Positions 24,590-36,600 of a stretch of 64,000 bases of DNA are shown here, piece after piece. The translations under genes and the position numbers were made by a program. Below the pieces are notes generated by a model. That model saw nothing but the letters and a program-made list of their open reading frames with translations, was not told where the DNA came from and did no database searches. Origin of the DNA: Adineta ricciae. Taxonomy: Eukaryota; Rotifera; Eurotatoria; Adinetida; Adinetidae. Every line of letters starts with the position of its first letter. Positions within the stretch are counted from its first letter, which is position 1. The stretch spans positions 124,001 to 188,000 of the forward strand of contig CAJNOJ010000184.1 of the NCBI GenBank assembly GCA_905250025.1. The letters are read 5' to 3'.

Positions 24590-24733
24590 ACTCTTCATTG
24601 GGAACGGACGTATCGGACGTGTAAATTGTACATGTGTGTGAATGAGAAAGAGAAGAAGCAGAATAAATATGGGTGAAAACAATTGTTTTCCATTTCATTG
24701 TCCTCCATTCACTTAGTCTAACCAAATAGATCA

Positions 24734-24979
24734 ATGTCACGAAGCGATTTGGCAGATTTAGCACGGTTGACTGTCGAAGTATGCGGTATTTTGAACTATG
24801 AATTGATAGATATTTGTAATTGTAGATCAGCCAACACACGGAGAGAAAGGCGACGATTTGTGCGGCTATTGCTAGTCGCACATAACTCGGTCTCACGCAT
24901 TGGGATTTATCGGTACAGTTACATTTCTGCGAGAGATCACTGCAACATGCGATCGACTAGAAAAGTAAGGAATAGATGA
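24734..24979 (+). other. Repeated small open frame, copy 1 (81 codons)
   Basis: This frame begins MSRSDLADLARL and shares the core ILNYELIDICNCRSANTRRE with two further copies at 25921 and 26915. Copy 1 diverges after the shared core and runs on to a later stop, so it looks frame-damaged relative to the other two. No known domain was recognised. It may be an exon remnant duplicated with the array. Confidence 0.35.
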
Positions 24980-25410
24980 ATATTCGCTTTAAGCCATTTT
25001 GAAAATCCTTTCAGATTTAATCCTAATGTACATGCGTGAGGCTCGAGCGGAAAACTAAATCAATATTGTAAAATAAAATTAATTTCTTTGTAAATAAATT
25101 GAATTAATCAGTAGAGAATTCGGTTCTGGTGAAGGTGGTGATCAGTGTTCGCTGAATACTGTTTCGATATTCTTTTACCTTAACAGACAAGCGCATTTCA
25201 CATGTCGTCTTGTGAATCACATAGAGAACGCAAAAGATGTTTCATTCATTCATTCTGTCGTTCTATGATATTCGATCGATCAAGTTATAACACGTCTTTC
25301 GTCTTTTACTTCTCCTTGCGCATTCTTATTGGTGTCAAGAGATTCCAATACTGCACATTGAATACGAAAAGAGAAATGTTCTCTATTTTTCATGCCTCTT
25401 CTGAAAGGCN

Positions 25411-25588
25411 TGCTGCACTTCAAAATTTGAATATCATCCGTTATCAACAAGGTTCATATGTTCTGTCAATAACAAAAGATCTGTTCGATAGTTATCAAGA
25501 TAAACGTCGTTTACGCGTCGATTCGAAATGTTTGTTTTGGACACCGAAACTGTCAACTAGACAAATTAATCAACTTCAAAACAAATAA
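25411..25588 (+). pseudogene. Partial copy of the KAT-like last exon
   Basis: This is a near-identical copy of 23533-23710, the last 58 codons of the acetyltransferase including the stop. It starts immediately after the single N at 25410. The upstream exons are not repeated, so this is a truncated gene fragment or the end of a second locus cut by an assembly gap. One silent change (TGT CTG to TGT TTG) was noticed. Confidence 0.7.
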
Positions 25589-25920
25589 ATATCGAGATTT
25601 TATTGTTTATTTTACATATTGTACAGAATATTGTTCTTCTGTTAGATGAATTTCTTTTTCTTTTGTCTCTTTACGTGGTTCAATACTGTCAAAGTTTGAA
25701 TAAAATAAATGATCGTTCGAATTCTAGCGTTGATGTTATCGTGGACGCTTTTTATTACAATTCATTGGAAACGGACATATCGAACGTGTAAACGGTACGT
25801 CTGTGTACGTATGTATGTGTGTGAATGAAAGACAGAGAGGCAGACTGAGAAAGAAAAAGAATGAAAACAATCGGTTTTCATTTCACTGCCCTGCATTCAC
25901 TTAGTTAACCTCAAACATCA

Positions 25921-26109
25921 ATGTCACAAAGCGATCTCGCCGATTTGGAACGGTTGACTACTGAAGTATGCAGTATTTTGAACTATGAATTGATAGATAT
26001 TTGTAATTGTAGATCAGCCAACACATGGAGAAAAAAGTGGCCATTTGTGCGGCTATTGCTAGCCGCATATCAGTTGGTCCTAGCTATTCTGATCTATCGT
26101 GGTGTTTAA
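25921..26109 (+). other. Repeated small open frame, copy 2 (62 codons)
   Basis: This frame begins MSQSDLADLERL and ends AILIYRGV. It shares the central ELIDICNCRSANT block with copies 1 and 3. Several differences among copies fall at third positions of Leu and Ala codons, which suggests past selection on the protein. Function is unknown; it may be an exon of an unrecognised gene. Confidence 0.4.
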
Positions 26110-26914
26110 CTAAGTGTGAGGAATCACTTCAAGATGCCATCGATCAGAAAAGTAGAGAATAGATGAAAACTCGATGTAAACTATATTGCAAGTTCTTTTA
26201 GACTTGGTATTAATGTACATACAACAGGCACAATAGGGAAATCAATGAATATTTAAGAAAAATAATCTAATTTTTTGTTTTGTGAATAAATTTGATCAAA
26301 TAGTAGAAAATTCATTTTCGATGACGATGGTGAACAGTGTTCGCCGAATACTGTTTCGATATTCTTTTACCTTAACAGATAAGCGCATTTCACATGTCGT
26401 CTTGTGAATCACATAGAGAACGCAAAAGATGTTTCATTCATTCATTCTGTCGTTCTATGATATTCGATCGATCAAGTTATAACACGTCTTTCGTCTTTTA
26501 CTTCTCCTTGCGCATTCTTATTGGTGTCAAGAGATTCCAATACTGCACATTGAATATGAAAAGAGAAATGTTCTCTATTTTTNAAATAAATATCGAGATT
26601 TTATTGTTTATTTTACATATTGTACAGAATATTGTTCTTCTGTTAGATTGAATTTCTTTTTCTTTTGTCTCTTCACGTGATTCAATATTGTCAAAGTCTG
26701 AATAAAATTAATGATCGTTCGAAATCTAACGTTGATGCTATCTTGGACGTTTTTTATTACAATTCTCATTGGAAACGGACATATCGGACGTGTAAACGGT
26801 ACGTATGCATGTGTGTGAATGAAAGACAGAGAGGCAGACTGAGAAAGAAAAAGGATGAAAACAATCATTTTTCATTTCACTGCCCTGCATTCACTTAGTT
26901 CACCTCAAACATCA

Positions 26915-27103
26915 ATGTCACGAAGCGATCTGGCGGATTTAGTACGATTGGCTACTGAAGTATGCGATATTTTGAACTATGAATTGATAGACATTTGTAA
27001 TTGTAGATCAGCCAACACACGGAGAGAAAGGCGGCGCTTTGTGCGGCTATTGCTAGCCGCATATCCGCCGGTCTTAGCTATTCAGATTTATCGTGGTATT
27101 TAA
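26915..27103 (+). other. Repeated small open frame, copy 3 (62 codons)
   Basis: This frame begins MSRSDLADLVRL and ends AIQIYRGI. It is the best match to copy 2 in length and ending. The C-terminal third is hydrophobic (VRLLLAAYPPVLAI), which could be a short membrane segment. No start context or splice evidence proves that it is translated. Confidence 0.4.
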
Positions 27104-27659
27104 CTCAGTGTGAGGAATCACTTAAATGTGCCATCGACCAGAAAAGTAGAGAACAGATGAAAACTCGATGTAAACTATATTGCAAGTTCTTTTAGAGTTG
27201 GTATTGAAGTACATGCGTGAGGCACGAAAGGAAAATCAATGAATGTTTAAGAAAAATAATCTAATTTTTTTTTGTGAATAAATTTTATCAAATAGTAGGA
27301 AATTCATTTTCGATGACGATGGTGAACAGTGTTCGCCGAATACTGTTTCGATATTCTTTTACCTTAACAGATAAGCGCATTTCACACGTCGTCTTGTGAA
27401 TCACATAGAGAACGCAAAAGATGTTTCATTCATTCATTCTGTCGTTCTATGATATTCGATCAAGTTATAACACGTCTTTCGTCTTTTACTTCTCCTTGCG
27501 CATTCTTATTGGTGTCAATCGATTCCAATACTGCACGTTGAATACGAAAAGAGAAATGTTCTCTATTTTTCATGCCTCTTCTGAAAGGCAAATTCTCGAG
27601 GTCGAGAAATAAAGTTCAATTCGAGAAAACAGATTAGTCAAAATGAAAATGTTTACTTT

Positions 27660-28442
27660 GACAATAATTACCGTTGATATGACTTGTTGATAATGATTTA
27701 GACTTTTCTTCTAACGAATCTTTTCATGAAACGGCATTGTTTTGTTCCACTTCCGTGAAATATTCTCAGCGAATATTTCATTTTTATCCGATGAAGTTAC
27801 AAACTAGAAGAACAGTCAAAAGTCGTGGATGGATGAATGTGAAAATGAAAGAAAATGAGTTTTTCAACTCGATATCGTTCAATCATCTATCTAAAAAAAG
27901 TTTTGCTCGTCGACGAGTTTTCCAACAGATTGAATATGAAACAATAATCATAAGAAAACAGTTCCATTTGAATATGTTCAGAACTTTTCTACTGACAACT
28001 ATTTCACATCATGACATTAGAAAATTGAGCAGGTCGAGGAAAAAACGTTTAAATGGTTCTTGATCGACTGAATTTAATTAATTCAAATCTAGCTATTACA
28101 ATTACACCTTCCTCTGAAACGAGCACAATCTTGCACATTTTCTCTTGTTTCGATGAATCTAACAGATTGATATGTTTGACGAACTTCCACAATCCTGATA
28201 TTATTACGAAAGAGAAACGTGGGACGAGAACAGATGACCATTTTGACTTTGATTAGTCCCGACACGACGATGAGATAAGGGTGTTTGTATGGTGCGACAT
28301 TGGCTTACAAAAGATTCTATGCGACGACTTTTGAATGACAAACTTTGTCGATCATATTTTACTTCTATGGTTAACGATTGAGTTTGAAGTCACCATGCGA
28401 GAGATTGTTTCCATTGTAGTGCTCAAATCTTTTCTAACGACA
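27660..28442. repeat. Truncated copy of the F-box duplication (3' flank only)
   Basis: This segment matches the left end of the duplicates at 28444 and 33691. It starts with the same GACAATAATTACCGTTGATA present at 33691 and stops at the single N at 28443, before any F-box coding sequence. It therefore represents a third copy cut in the region downstream of the gene, by deletion or by an assembly gap. Confidence 0.7.
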
Positions 28443-28443
28443 N

Positions 28444-31400
28444 TTTTCTTCTAACGAATCTTTTCATGAACGGCATTGTTTTGTTCCATTTCCGTGAAAT
28501 ATTCTCAGTGAAGATTTCATTTTTGTCCGATGAAGTTACAAACTAGAAGAATAGTCAAAAGTCGCGGATGGATGAATGTGAAAATGAAAGAAAAAGAGAT
28601 TTTCAACTCGATATCGTCCAGTCATCTATCTAACAAAAGTTTTGTTAATCGATGACGTTTCCAACAGATTGAATATGAAACAATAATCATAAAAAAACAG
28701 TTCCACTCAGATATTTTCAGAACTTTTCTACTGACAACTATTTCACATCATGACTTTAGAAAATTGAGCAGGCTGAGGAAAAAACGTTTAAATGGTTCTT
28801 GACCGACTGAATTTAATCAATTAAAATCTAGCTATTACAATTACCCCTTCCTCAGAAACGAGCACAATCTTGCATATTTTCTCTTGTTTCGATGAATCTA
28901 ACCGATTGATATGTTTGACGAACTTCCACAATCCTGATGTTATTACGAAAGAGAAACGTAGGACGAGAACAGATGACCATTTTGATTTTGATTATTCCCG
29001 ACACGACGATGAGATAAGGGTGTTTGTATGATGCGACATTGGAGAACGTCAGCTTACAAAAAAGATTCTATACGACTGTTTTGCAATGACAAACTTTGTC
29101 GATCATATTTTACTTCTACGGTTAAAGATTGAGGTTGAAGTCACCATGTGAGAGATTGTTTCCATTGTAATGCTCAAATCTTTTCTAACAATAGGAAGAA
29201 TCACATGTGAAAATGAGTCAGAAAACATATAATTTTTGATAATAATCGACTCCTTCGACAGTTCATGAGCTGATTTATTGTTTGTTTTTCCTAGTTTTAT
29301 TGAAACAAAAAGAAGATTACAAAAGAGGGAAATAAACATAGAAATTGGCAGAATGTACAAGTGACTTTTCAGTAATTAGTTCTTTTACTTTAGCACAATT
29401 GAGTCGTGTTGCATCTCTTGTGAAATTATTTGTTACACTGGTTAAATAATCATAATTGACTTCTAATTTTGTTAGACAAGGGAGAACTATTTTCTCTTGA
29501 TTCAGAAGCTGATCGACATAGTCAATATTTGCATATACCAAGGAAAGAGAAGTAAGGTAAGGATATTCAATGGGGGGAAAGGATTGAGTTTCTTGAGAGT
29601 TCAATTGATCTGACACATTTGATTGTGACTCACGGTTTATTACGCTCAATTCTTTAAGTGAAGGAAAATGGCGAGCGAGTCGGACGAAAAATTCGTGTTC
29701 GAATGGAACTTCATCAGATACCGATAAAGAAGTAACACGATCGAAGACAATAGATGGAAATGAATTGCCAAGAAATTCGAAATTTTCGAACATAAATGGT
29801 AGCGAAAAAACATGACATACAGCCATGTACGGAAAGTCGTACCGAATACAATCCATATGTGGATATCCAATATTAGCAAAAGTTCGTCGAATTTCATCAC
29901 TAGATAAACGAATTGAATCGTTGCGATAACTTCCAGTATGAATGTAGAAATTAAACTTTTGAAGTAACGGCATATGAATAAAGATTTCATTATTAATTTG
30001 GGTACCGTCGACAAGTTTGAATCGATTTTGAATAAAAATATTCAAAGTTAATTCTTGAAGATTTAGCATACGACGAAGAAGTGGTACAATTTGAGTATCA
30101 TACTCATCAGACATACAAAGGCATTTTAGTGAGAAACACTTCAAATTAGGTAAATTATCCTAAAAGAACAAACTAGTATTTTCAAATATAGAATTATCAT
30201 GCATCGAACTCGAACATTTGGGTGCAGCATATAGCATAACTTATTTGCAATTGTTAAATAAGAACAACTCAAAACTCAAACCTTATAATTGTGAGTTTCT
30301 TTACATCTTCTAATACTCAGAAAATACTTTGAAAACCTTCTGAATACTCAGTTGCAACTTAACTTGAGGAATAAGACTGAACTCGAACCCGAGCTTGAAC
30401 TATAGTTCGGCTTGGATGCATGTCTAGGCGGCACAATTGCAATGAAAAAAAAGTGAAAGAAAAGCTGACCTTCTCGTTCCTACGCTTTACGCTGATAACT
30501 GAAAGAAGTGCTACTGTAAAATGATGTTGGTGAAGAAAGCGCAAACATTTCAAATCACGTTCATAACTATCGGAAAACAATGAAGATGGTTGGAAAGACA
30601 TGAGTGAGAAAGTGTTTCTAATTATAATGTTACAAGCTTAGTTTGTCGTTCAGTATTCAGATAAGAAACTATCTGATCAAAAACACCTCATAAATTACAA
30701 ATTCTACATGTCATAAAATCGTATTCGACTAAAGACAGATAATCTCGAGTGGATAAATACATTCAATACGCATTAGAACTTCATAATTTGTTTATTTTGA
30801 ATGAAACACATTCATTCATTTCAGTCGCTCAAAACAACTTATCCGAAGTACAAACTAAGAGATACTCATCAATCGTCTTCGCTTCATTTTCTCATGTAAT
30901 ATTATTTACCGTGTTATACTTTGACAGTCAATTAAAAGCATAGATATTCTTACCATATTATAAGTTGATGAATGTAAACGTGTACTATCAAGAATAACAA
31001 TCAATGTGGTTAACCCTGCGAGACGGCCATCAAGTAAAGCGAGACATTCTCCGAAACCATTCAAAAACACACATAATTTTGAAAGAGTTGATGAAGAGCA
31101 AGTGGTTAAAGGTGAATCAAAAAGTGTTAAAAGTGAAGGTAAGCCAGTAATAGATAAATCTTGCAGACTTTTAAAGAATGTCAAAACATGTCCGTGGACA
31201 CCATTTCGATACAATCGTTCTGCAAGAATATCAATGCCATGCTTGTATACAAGACTAAGATCAATAATCTGTTCTTGAAAAATTCGTCGAAAAGGAGATG
31301 TATCTATATAGTTATCTTGTGAATTATATACGTTTAATTTACGTTTAGCCTTTTTACCTGTAAAATAAGACGCAGCAATTTTATCAAGGAAATTGTAGAT

Positions 31401-32301
31401 TTTCAACTTAGTTAAATTCGGATAATACGCAGCACGAAGAATACGTTCCATGGACTGTGATTCAATGATAAGTGATGTGATGTTATGGTCAATTTTAGGC
31501 AAAATACTCATGCAGAATCGGTCAAGTATCAGATCAGTAACCGGCAAAATATCATCAGTCGATGTTAGTAATACGAAGTTGAGAGCAGCAGTGAAGACTT
31601 TATGTTGTACTACTGTATTCAGTCGATGAGTATCAACATCGAATAAGGAATAGAGAGCATCCATATTATCAAGTCTTTTCAGAATAATAAATAATATTTC
31701 AGTAGGTAAATCAAGAAGTTTAACATTTGACCGATTCATGTTAATGATGATTGAACGTTAACTAAATGATGTGCAGAGTTTCAAAAATAAATACGAAAGA
31801 AATTATCCGTTGACACTCTCATCTAACTGGTTGAGCATTAAAAGCTTAGAATACACAAGTCTTTCGTAAAAGATCTTAGAAATTGTTTAGTTAAGGTCGT
31901 TTTTCTCCATACGGCGCTTCCGCATGGGCTAATTTGCAAGTATTGACTTTGTCACTTACTTTCGTTTTGCTTTGATGCTCAAACTGCTGGAAACGTGTAT
32001 CATATATTTCTACAGTTTGTTTGGATCTATTGTTCTCGTGAACAAAGAAAATGGCATCTCTGTTGAAGAAAGAATAACCAATCGATATATGGGTAGATAT
32101 GTATTGTTTTTATTTTTCGTCAATCTTTGATTGACTTTATTTCTTTTAGAAAACTATTATGTTGTGTAATTAAAGTCTGTGAGAAGTGAACTAGTACCCT
32201 ATCCGACAAAAATGTAACTAGGAATGCCGGTCACTAAGGAGTGGACTACACGTGGGGACACCTATTTTATCACACAAGGACTAAGAAATATAAGATATTA
32301 A
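28444..32301. repeat. Segmental duplicate A (~3.86 kb)
   Basis: This is colinear with 33735-37591 at an offset of about 5.29 kb, with scattered single-base differences and few indels (a few percent divergence by eye). It includes the whole F-box gene, its long intron and both flanks. Similarity ends abruptly after AAGAAATATAAGATA at about 32301 and 37591. The left border is a single N. Confidence 0.85.
29317..31739 (-). CDS. F-box protein with LRR-like C-terminus, copy A
   Basis: Two exons, 31739-30954 (262 codons) and 30159-29317 (280 codons plus stop), give 542 residues. The N-terminus carries an F-box (LLDLPTEILFIILKRLDNMD, about residues 8-48), the domain that binds Skp1 in SCF ubiquitin ligases. 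The remainder has degenerate leucine-rich-repeat spacing (LQDLSITGLPSL, LTSLSLVYANI, LTKLEV), which would present substrate. The donor (ATG followed by GTAAGAA) and acceptor (TTTTAG before GAT) are in phase 0. The intron of 794 bases is more than ten times the local norm. It contains noncoding sequence also present in copy B, so it predates the duplication. The frame is intact. Large F-box/LRR families are known from rotifers; the target is unknown. Confidence 0.75.
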
Positions 32302-33437
32302 CTAAAGGGACTACCCACTGCGAGTAAGAAATGTCTATGTCGAACATCTCACGTGTTGAAAAGCTATAACAGGTAGAGAATCAGTATAATTCAAATTTCT
32401 AAGCTTCCAGTCCTTATTTTCCGCGCCGTGCATCGCATAAAATGGCAGTTTCGGCTATATTTTTTTATGCAAAAGAGTTACCGAAGCTAATTTCTGCCTC
32501 AGAAATTATGAAAAGTTCCTCTTTCTCTGATATCCATTTTCTACTGCAGCTATTTATTCATCAAACTCTTTCTCACTCTCACGTCATTTCATACCTTATA
32601 TCCTTCGAATTCACCCACCCTCAACATTTAGATTAATCTTTTGAGATCCTGTAACGACATTAGTGAGTTTCGCAGATTATCTGTAGCATTCACCGAACTA
32701 TCATAGGCGTAGAGAACTCGTGGATTGATGTCTTTGCGCGCTCAGACGGCCTTCTCTATTGATTTCGCCCACTTTTGAAATCTTGCAATCCTATTGGTCA
32801 GTTTCATAGATTGCCTGTAGCAAACGGCTGGTTCCTTTGTTCTCGGGGAAAAGTAGATGTCGACCTTCTTCTAGGTCTCAGGAAGCATTGTGGAAAGTTT
32901 CACGCCGATAACTAATACAGGGATTGAATGCATAGCGAACAAACAGACAAACTTTCTTCTTTATATATATAGAAGATGAGTGGATAATCTGTACTTCATT
33001 TATCACGATTGGTTCAACGATGAGACCTGCGAAGATAATTTACTAGGAAAGGGAACTGTATCAGAAACGCACTATGAACAGCTTATCAGTAAAAAAAACA
33101 TAGAGCTTATTTGAATTGCTTTGTCTTTTATTTTCAAAATCATAGATTTCTTGCTGTCAATCTTATCTAGTAACGACTGGTTTAATTATTTTGAGAAAAG
33201 ATTCACATTTATGCCTGAATGATTTTCTAAAAGTAACTTTCGACGTCAAACAAATATTTTTTCTCATTTATTGTCCTCTAACCATGCGAGCAAATATACT
33301 GATTCATTCACTCAAACAAAAGATCAAGAAACGCTATACAGATTGTTTGTTTGCTTTTTCTTATTTGCGTCACTCATCATTAACTTTTATACGTAAGAAG
33401 TGGAGTGTTACTCGGTACAGTTTATCGAATAATCAAT
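32302..33437. other. Spacer between duplicates, partly old transposon sequence
   Basis: This sequence is unique to this position and separates the two F-box duplicates. Apart from the retrotransposon-like tail at about 32800-32975, no gene or RNA was recognised. Open frames at 32442 and 33191 lack features. Confidence 0.35.
32800..32975 (+). mobile_element. Possible degenerate 3' tail of a non-LTR retrotransposon
   Basis: The string GAACAAACAGACAAACTTTC followed by an AT-rich TATATATATAGAAG end, preceded by GTTTCACGCCGATAACTAA, resembles the 3' ends of RTE-type elements common in animal genomes. That resemblance rests on memory of the family, not on an alignment. No reverse-transcriptase frame is present nearby, so at most a 5'-truncated relic remains. 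Confidence 0.35.
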
Positions 33438-33689
33438 ATGGGACTGCGTAAACTCCTGCTAGTACATTTTCTCGTAATTCTTGTCTCTCGCAGCAATGCT
33501 GAATTATATTCCATAGAGATTCCGAAGAACATCACATTAACAATGAAAATTATCAAACTTGAACTTGAAAGTACGAAAAATGAACTTTTAACAACAATCG
33601 ACGATCTTGAACAACGCAGCGGTATCAGCGATATTACCAATCATCTGATTGAATTCCAATCAAATGTCAAACAAATTTTGTCTGGTAAT
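33438..33689 (+). CDS. Start of a secreted protein, cut by the N at 33690
   Basis: ATG 33438 opens a frame with a clear signal peptide (about residues 1-21, MGLRKLLLVHFLVILVSR then SNA). A helical segment follows with heptad-like Leu and Ile (about residues 30-80). The frame runs into the single N at 33690, after which sequence of the F-box duplicate begins, so the 3' part is lost. No family was recognised. Confidence 0.5.
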
Positions 33690-33690
33690 N

Positions 33691-36600
33691 GACAATAATT
33701 ACCGTTGATATGAATTGTTGATAATGATTTAGACTTTTCTTCTAACGAATCTTTTCATGAACGGCATTGTTTTGTTCCATTTCCGTGAAATATTCTCAGT
33801 GAAGATTTCATTTTTGTCCGATGAAGTTACAAACTAGAAGAATAGTCAAAAGTCGTGGATGGCTGAATGTGAAAATGAAAGAAAAAGAGATTTTCAACTT
33901 GATATCGTCCAGTCAGCTATCTAACAAAAGTTTTGCTCATCGATGACGTTTCCAACAGATTGAATATGAAACAATAATCATAAAAAAAAACAGTTCCACT
34001 CAAATATTTTCAGAACTTTTCTACTGAAAACTATTTCACGTCATGACTTTAGAAAATTGAGCAGGCTGAGGAAAAAACGTTTAAATGGTTCTTCACCGAT
34101 TGAATCTAATCAATTCAAATCTAGCTATTAAAATTACACCTTCCTCAGAAACGAGCACAATCTTGCATATTTTCTCTTGTTTCGATGAATCTAACCGATT
34201 GATATGTTTGACGAACTTCCACAATCCTGATGTTATTACGAAAGAGAAACATAGGACGAGAACAGATGACCATTTTGATTTTGATTATTCTCGACACGAC
34301 GATGAGATAAGGATGTTTGTATGATGCGACATTGGAGAACGTCAGCTTACAAAAAAGATTCTATACGACTGTTTTGCAATGACAAACTTTGTCGATCATA
34401 TTTTACTTCTACGGTTAAAGATTGAGTTTGAAGTCACCATGTGAGAGATTGTTTCCATTGTAATGTTCAAATCTTTTCTAACAATAGGAAGAATCACATG
34501 TGAAAATGAGTCAGAAAGCATATCATTTTTGATGATAATCGACTTCTTCGACAGTTCATGAGCTGATTTATTGTTTGTTTTTCCTAGTTTTATTGAAACA
34601 AAAAGAAGATTACAAAAGAGGGAAATAAACATAGAAATCGGCAGAATGTACAAGTGACTTTTCAGTAATTAGTTCTTTTACTTTAGCACAATTGAGTCGT
34701 GTTGCATCTCTTGTGAAATTATTTGTTACACTGGTTAAATAATCATAATCGACTTCTAATTTTGTTAGACAAGGGAGAACTATTTTCTCTTGATTCAGAA
34801 GCTGATCGACATAGTCAATATTTGCATATACTAAGGAAAGAGAAGTAAGGTAAGGATATTCAATGGGGGGAAAGGATTGAGTTTCTTGAGAATTCAATTG
34901 ATCTGACATATTTGATTGTGACATACGGTTTATTACGCTCAATTCTTTAAGTGAAGGAAAATGGCGGGCGAGTCGGACGAAAAATTCGTGTTCGAATGGA
35001 ACTTTATCGTATACCGATAAATGAGTAACACGACCAAAGACAATAGATGGAAATGAATTGCCAAGAAATTCGAAATTTTCGAACATAAATGGTAGCGAAA
35101 AAACATGACATCTAGCGATGTGCGGTAAGTCGTACCGAATACAATCCATATGTGGATATCCAATATTAGCAAAAGTTTGTCGAATTTCATCACTAGATAA
35201 ACGAATTGAATCGTTGCGATAACTTCCAGTATGAATGTAGAAATTAAACTTTTGAAGTAACGGCATATGAATAAAGATTTCATTATTAATTTGGGTACCG
35301 TCGACAAGTTTGAATCGATTTTGAATAAAAATATTCAAAGTTAATTCTTGAAGATTTAGCATACGACGAAGAAGTGGTACAATTTGAGTATCATACTCAT
35401 CAGACATACAAAGGCATTTTAGTGAGAAACACTTCAAATTAGGTAAATTATCCTAAAAGAACAAACTAGTATTTTCAAATATAGAATTATCATGCATCGA
35501 ACTCGAACATTTGGGTGCAGCATATAGCATAACTTATTTGCAATTGTTAAATAAGAACAAATCAAAACTCAAACCTTATAATTGTGAGTTTCTTTACATC
35601 TTCTAATACTCAGAAAATACTTTGAAAACCTTCTGAATACTCAGTTGCAACTTAACTTGAGGAATAAGACTGAACTCGAATCCGAACTTGAACTATAGTT
35701 CGGCTTGGATGCATGTCTAGGCGGCACAATTGCAATGAAAAAAAAGTGAAAGAAAAGCTGACCTTCTCGTTTCTACGCTTTACGCTGATGATTGAAAGAA
35801 GTGCTACTGTAAAATGATGTTGGTGAAGAAAGCGCAAACATTTCAAATCACATTCATAACTATCGGAAAACAATGAAAATGGTTGGAAAGACATGAGTGA
35901 GAAAGTGTTTCTAATTATAATGTTACAAGCTTAGTTTGTCGTTCAGTATTCAGATAAGAAACTATCTGATCAAAAATATCTCATAAATTACAAATTCTAC
36001 ATTTCATAAAATCATACTCGACTAAAGACAGGCAATCTCAGGTGGATAAATACATTGAATACGCATTAGAACTTCATAATTTGTTTATTTTGAATGAAAC
36101 ACATTCATTCATTTCAGTTGCTGAAAACAACTTATCCGAAGTACAAACTAAGAGATACTCATCAATCGTCTTCGCTTCATTTTCTCATGTAATATTATTT
36201 ACCGCATTATACTTTGACAGTCAATTAAAAGCATAGATATTCTTACCATATTATAAGTTGATGAATGTAAACGTGTACTATCAAGAATAACAATCAATGT
36301 GGTTAACCCTGCGAGACGGCCATCAAGTAAAGCGAGACATTCTCCGAAACCATTCAAAAACACACATAATTTTGAAAGAGTTGATGAAGAGCAAGTGGTT
36401 AAAGGTGAATCAAAAAGTGTTAAAAGTGAAGGTAAGCCAGTAATAGATAAATCTTGTAGACTTTTAAAGAATGTCAAAACATGTCCGTGGACACCATTTC
36501 GATACAATCGTTCTGCAAGAATATCAATACCATGCTTGTATACAAGACTAAGATCAATAATCTGTTCTTGAAAAATTCGTCGAAAAGGCGATGTATCTAT

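Larger units (their letters stand above)
23711..27600 (+). repeat. Tandem array of three ~1-kb units from the KAT-like 3' flank
   Basis: The sequence after the KAT stop codon recurs three times in the same orientation: about 23707-25409, 25585-26582 and 26584-27600. Landmarks in each unit are the stretch starting AAATAAATATCGAGATTTTA, a small open frame beginning MSxSDLADL, a TGTTCGC(T/C)GAATACTG segment, and a block with the conserved word SSCESHRERKR. Unit 1 is longer because it carries about 0.7 kb of extra DNA including an inverted-repeat transposon. Units 2 and 3 are more alike to each other than to unit 1. Single N characters at 25410 and 26583 lie exactly at unit borders, so some of the tandem order may be an assembly product. 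Confidence 0.75.

Noticed and set aside
28053-28256. Open frame MVLDRLNLINSN... present in copies of the duplication
   Set aside because: It lies in the 3' flank of the F-box gene and is broken in the intermediate copy near 28793. There is no evidence of a gene, though it could be an old exon.
31006-31278. Plus-strand open frame conserved in both F-box copies
   Set aside because: It is antisense to the F-box exon, and conservation follows from the duplication of the coding strand.
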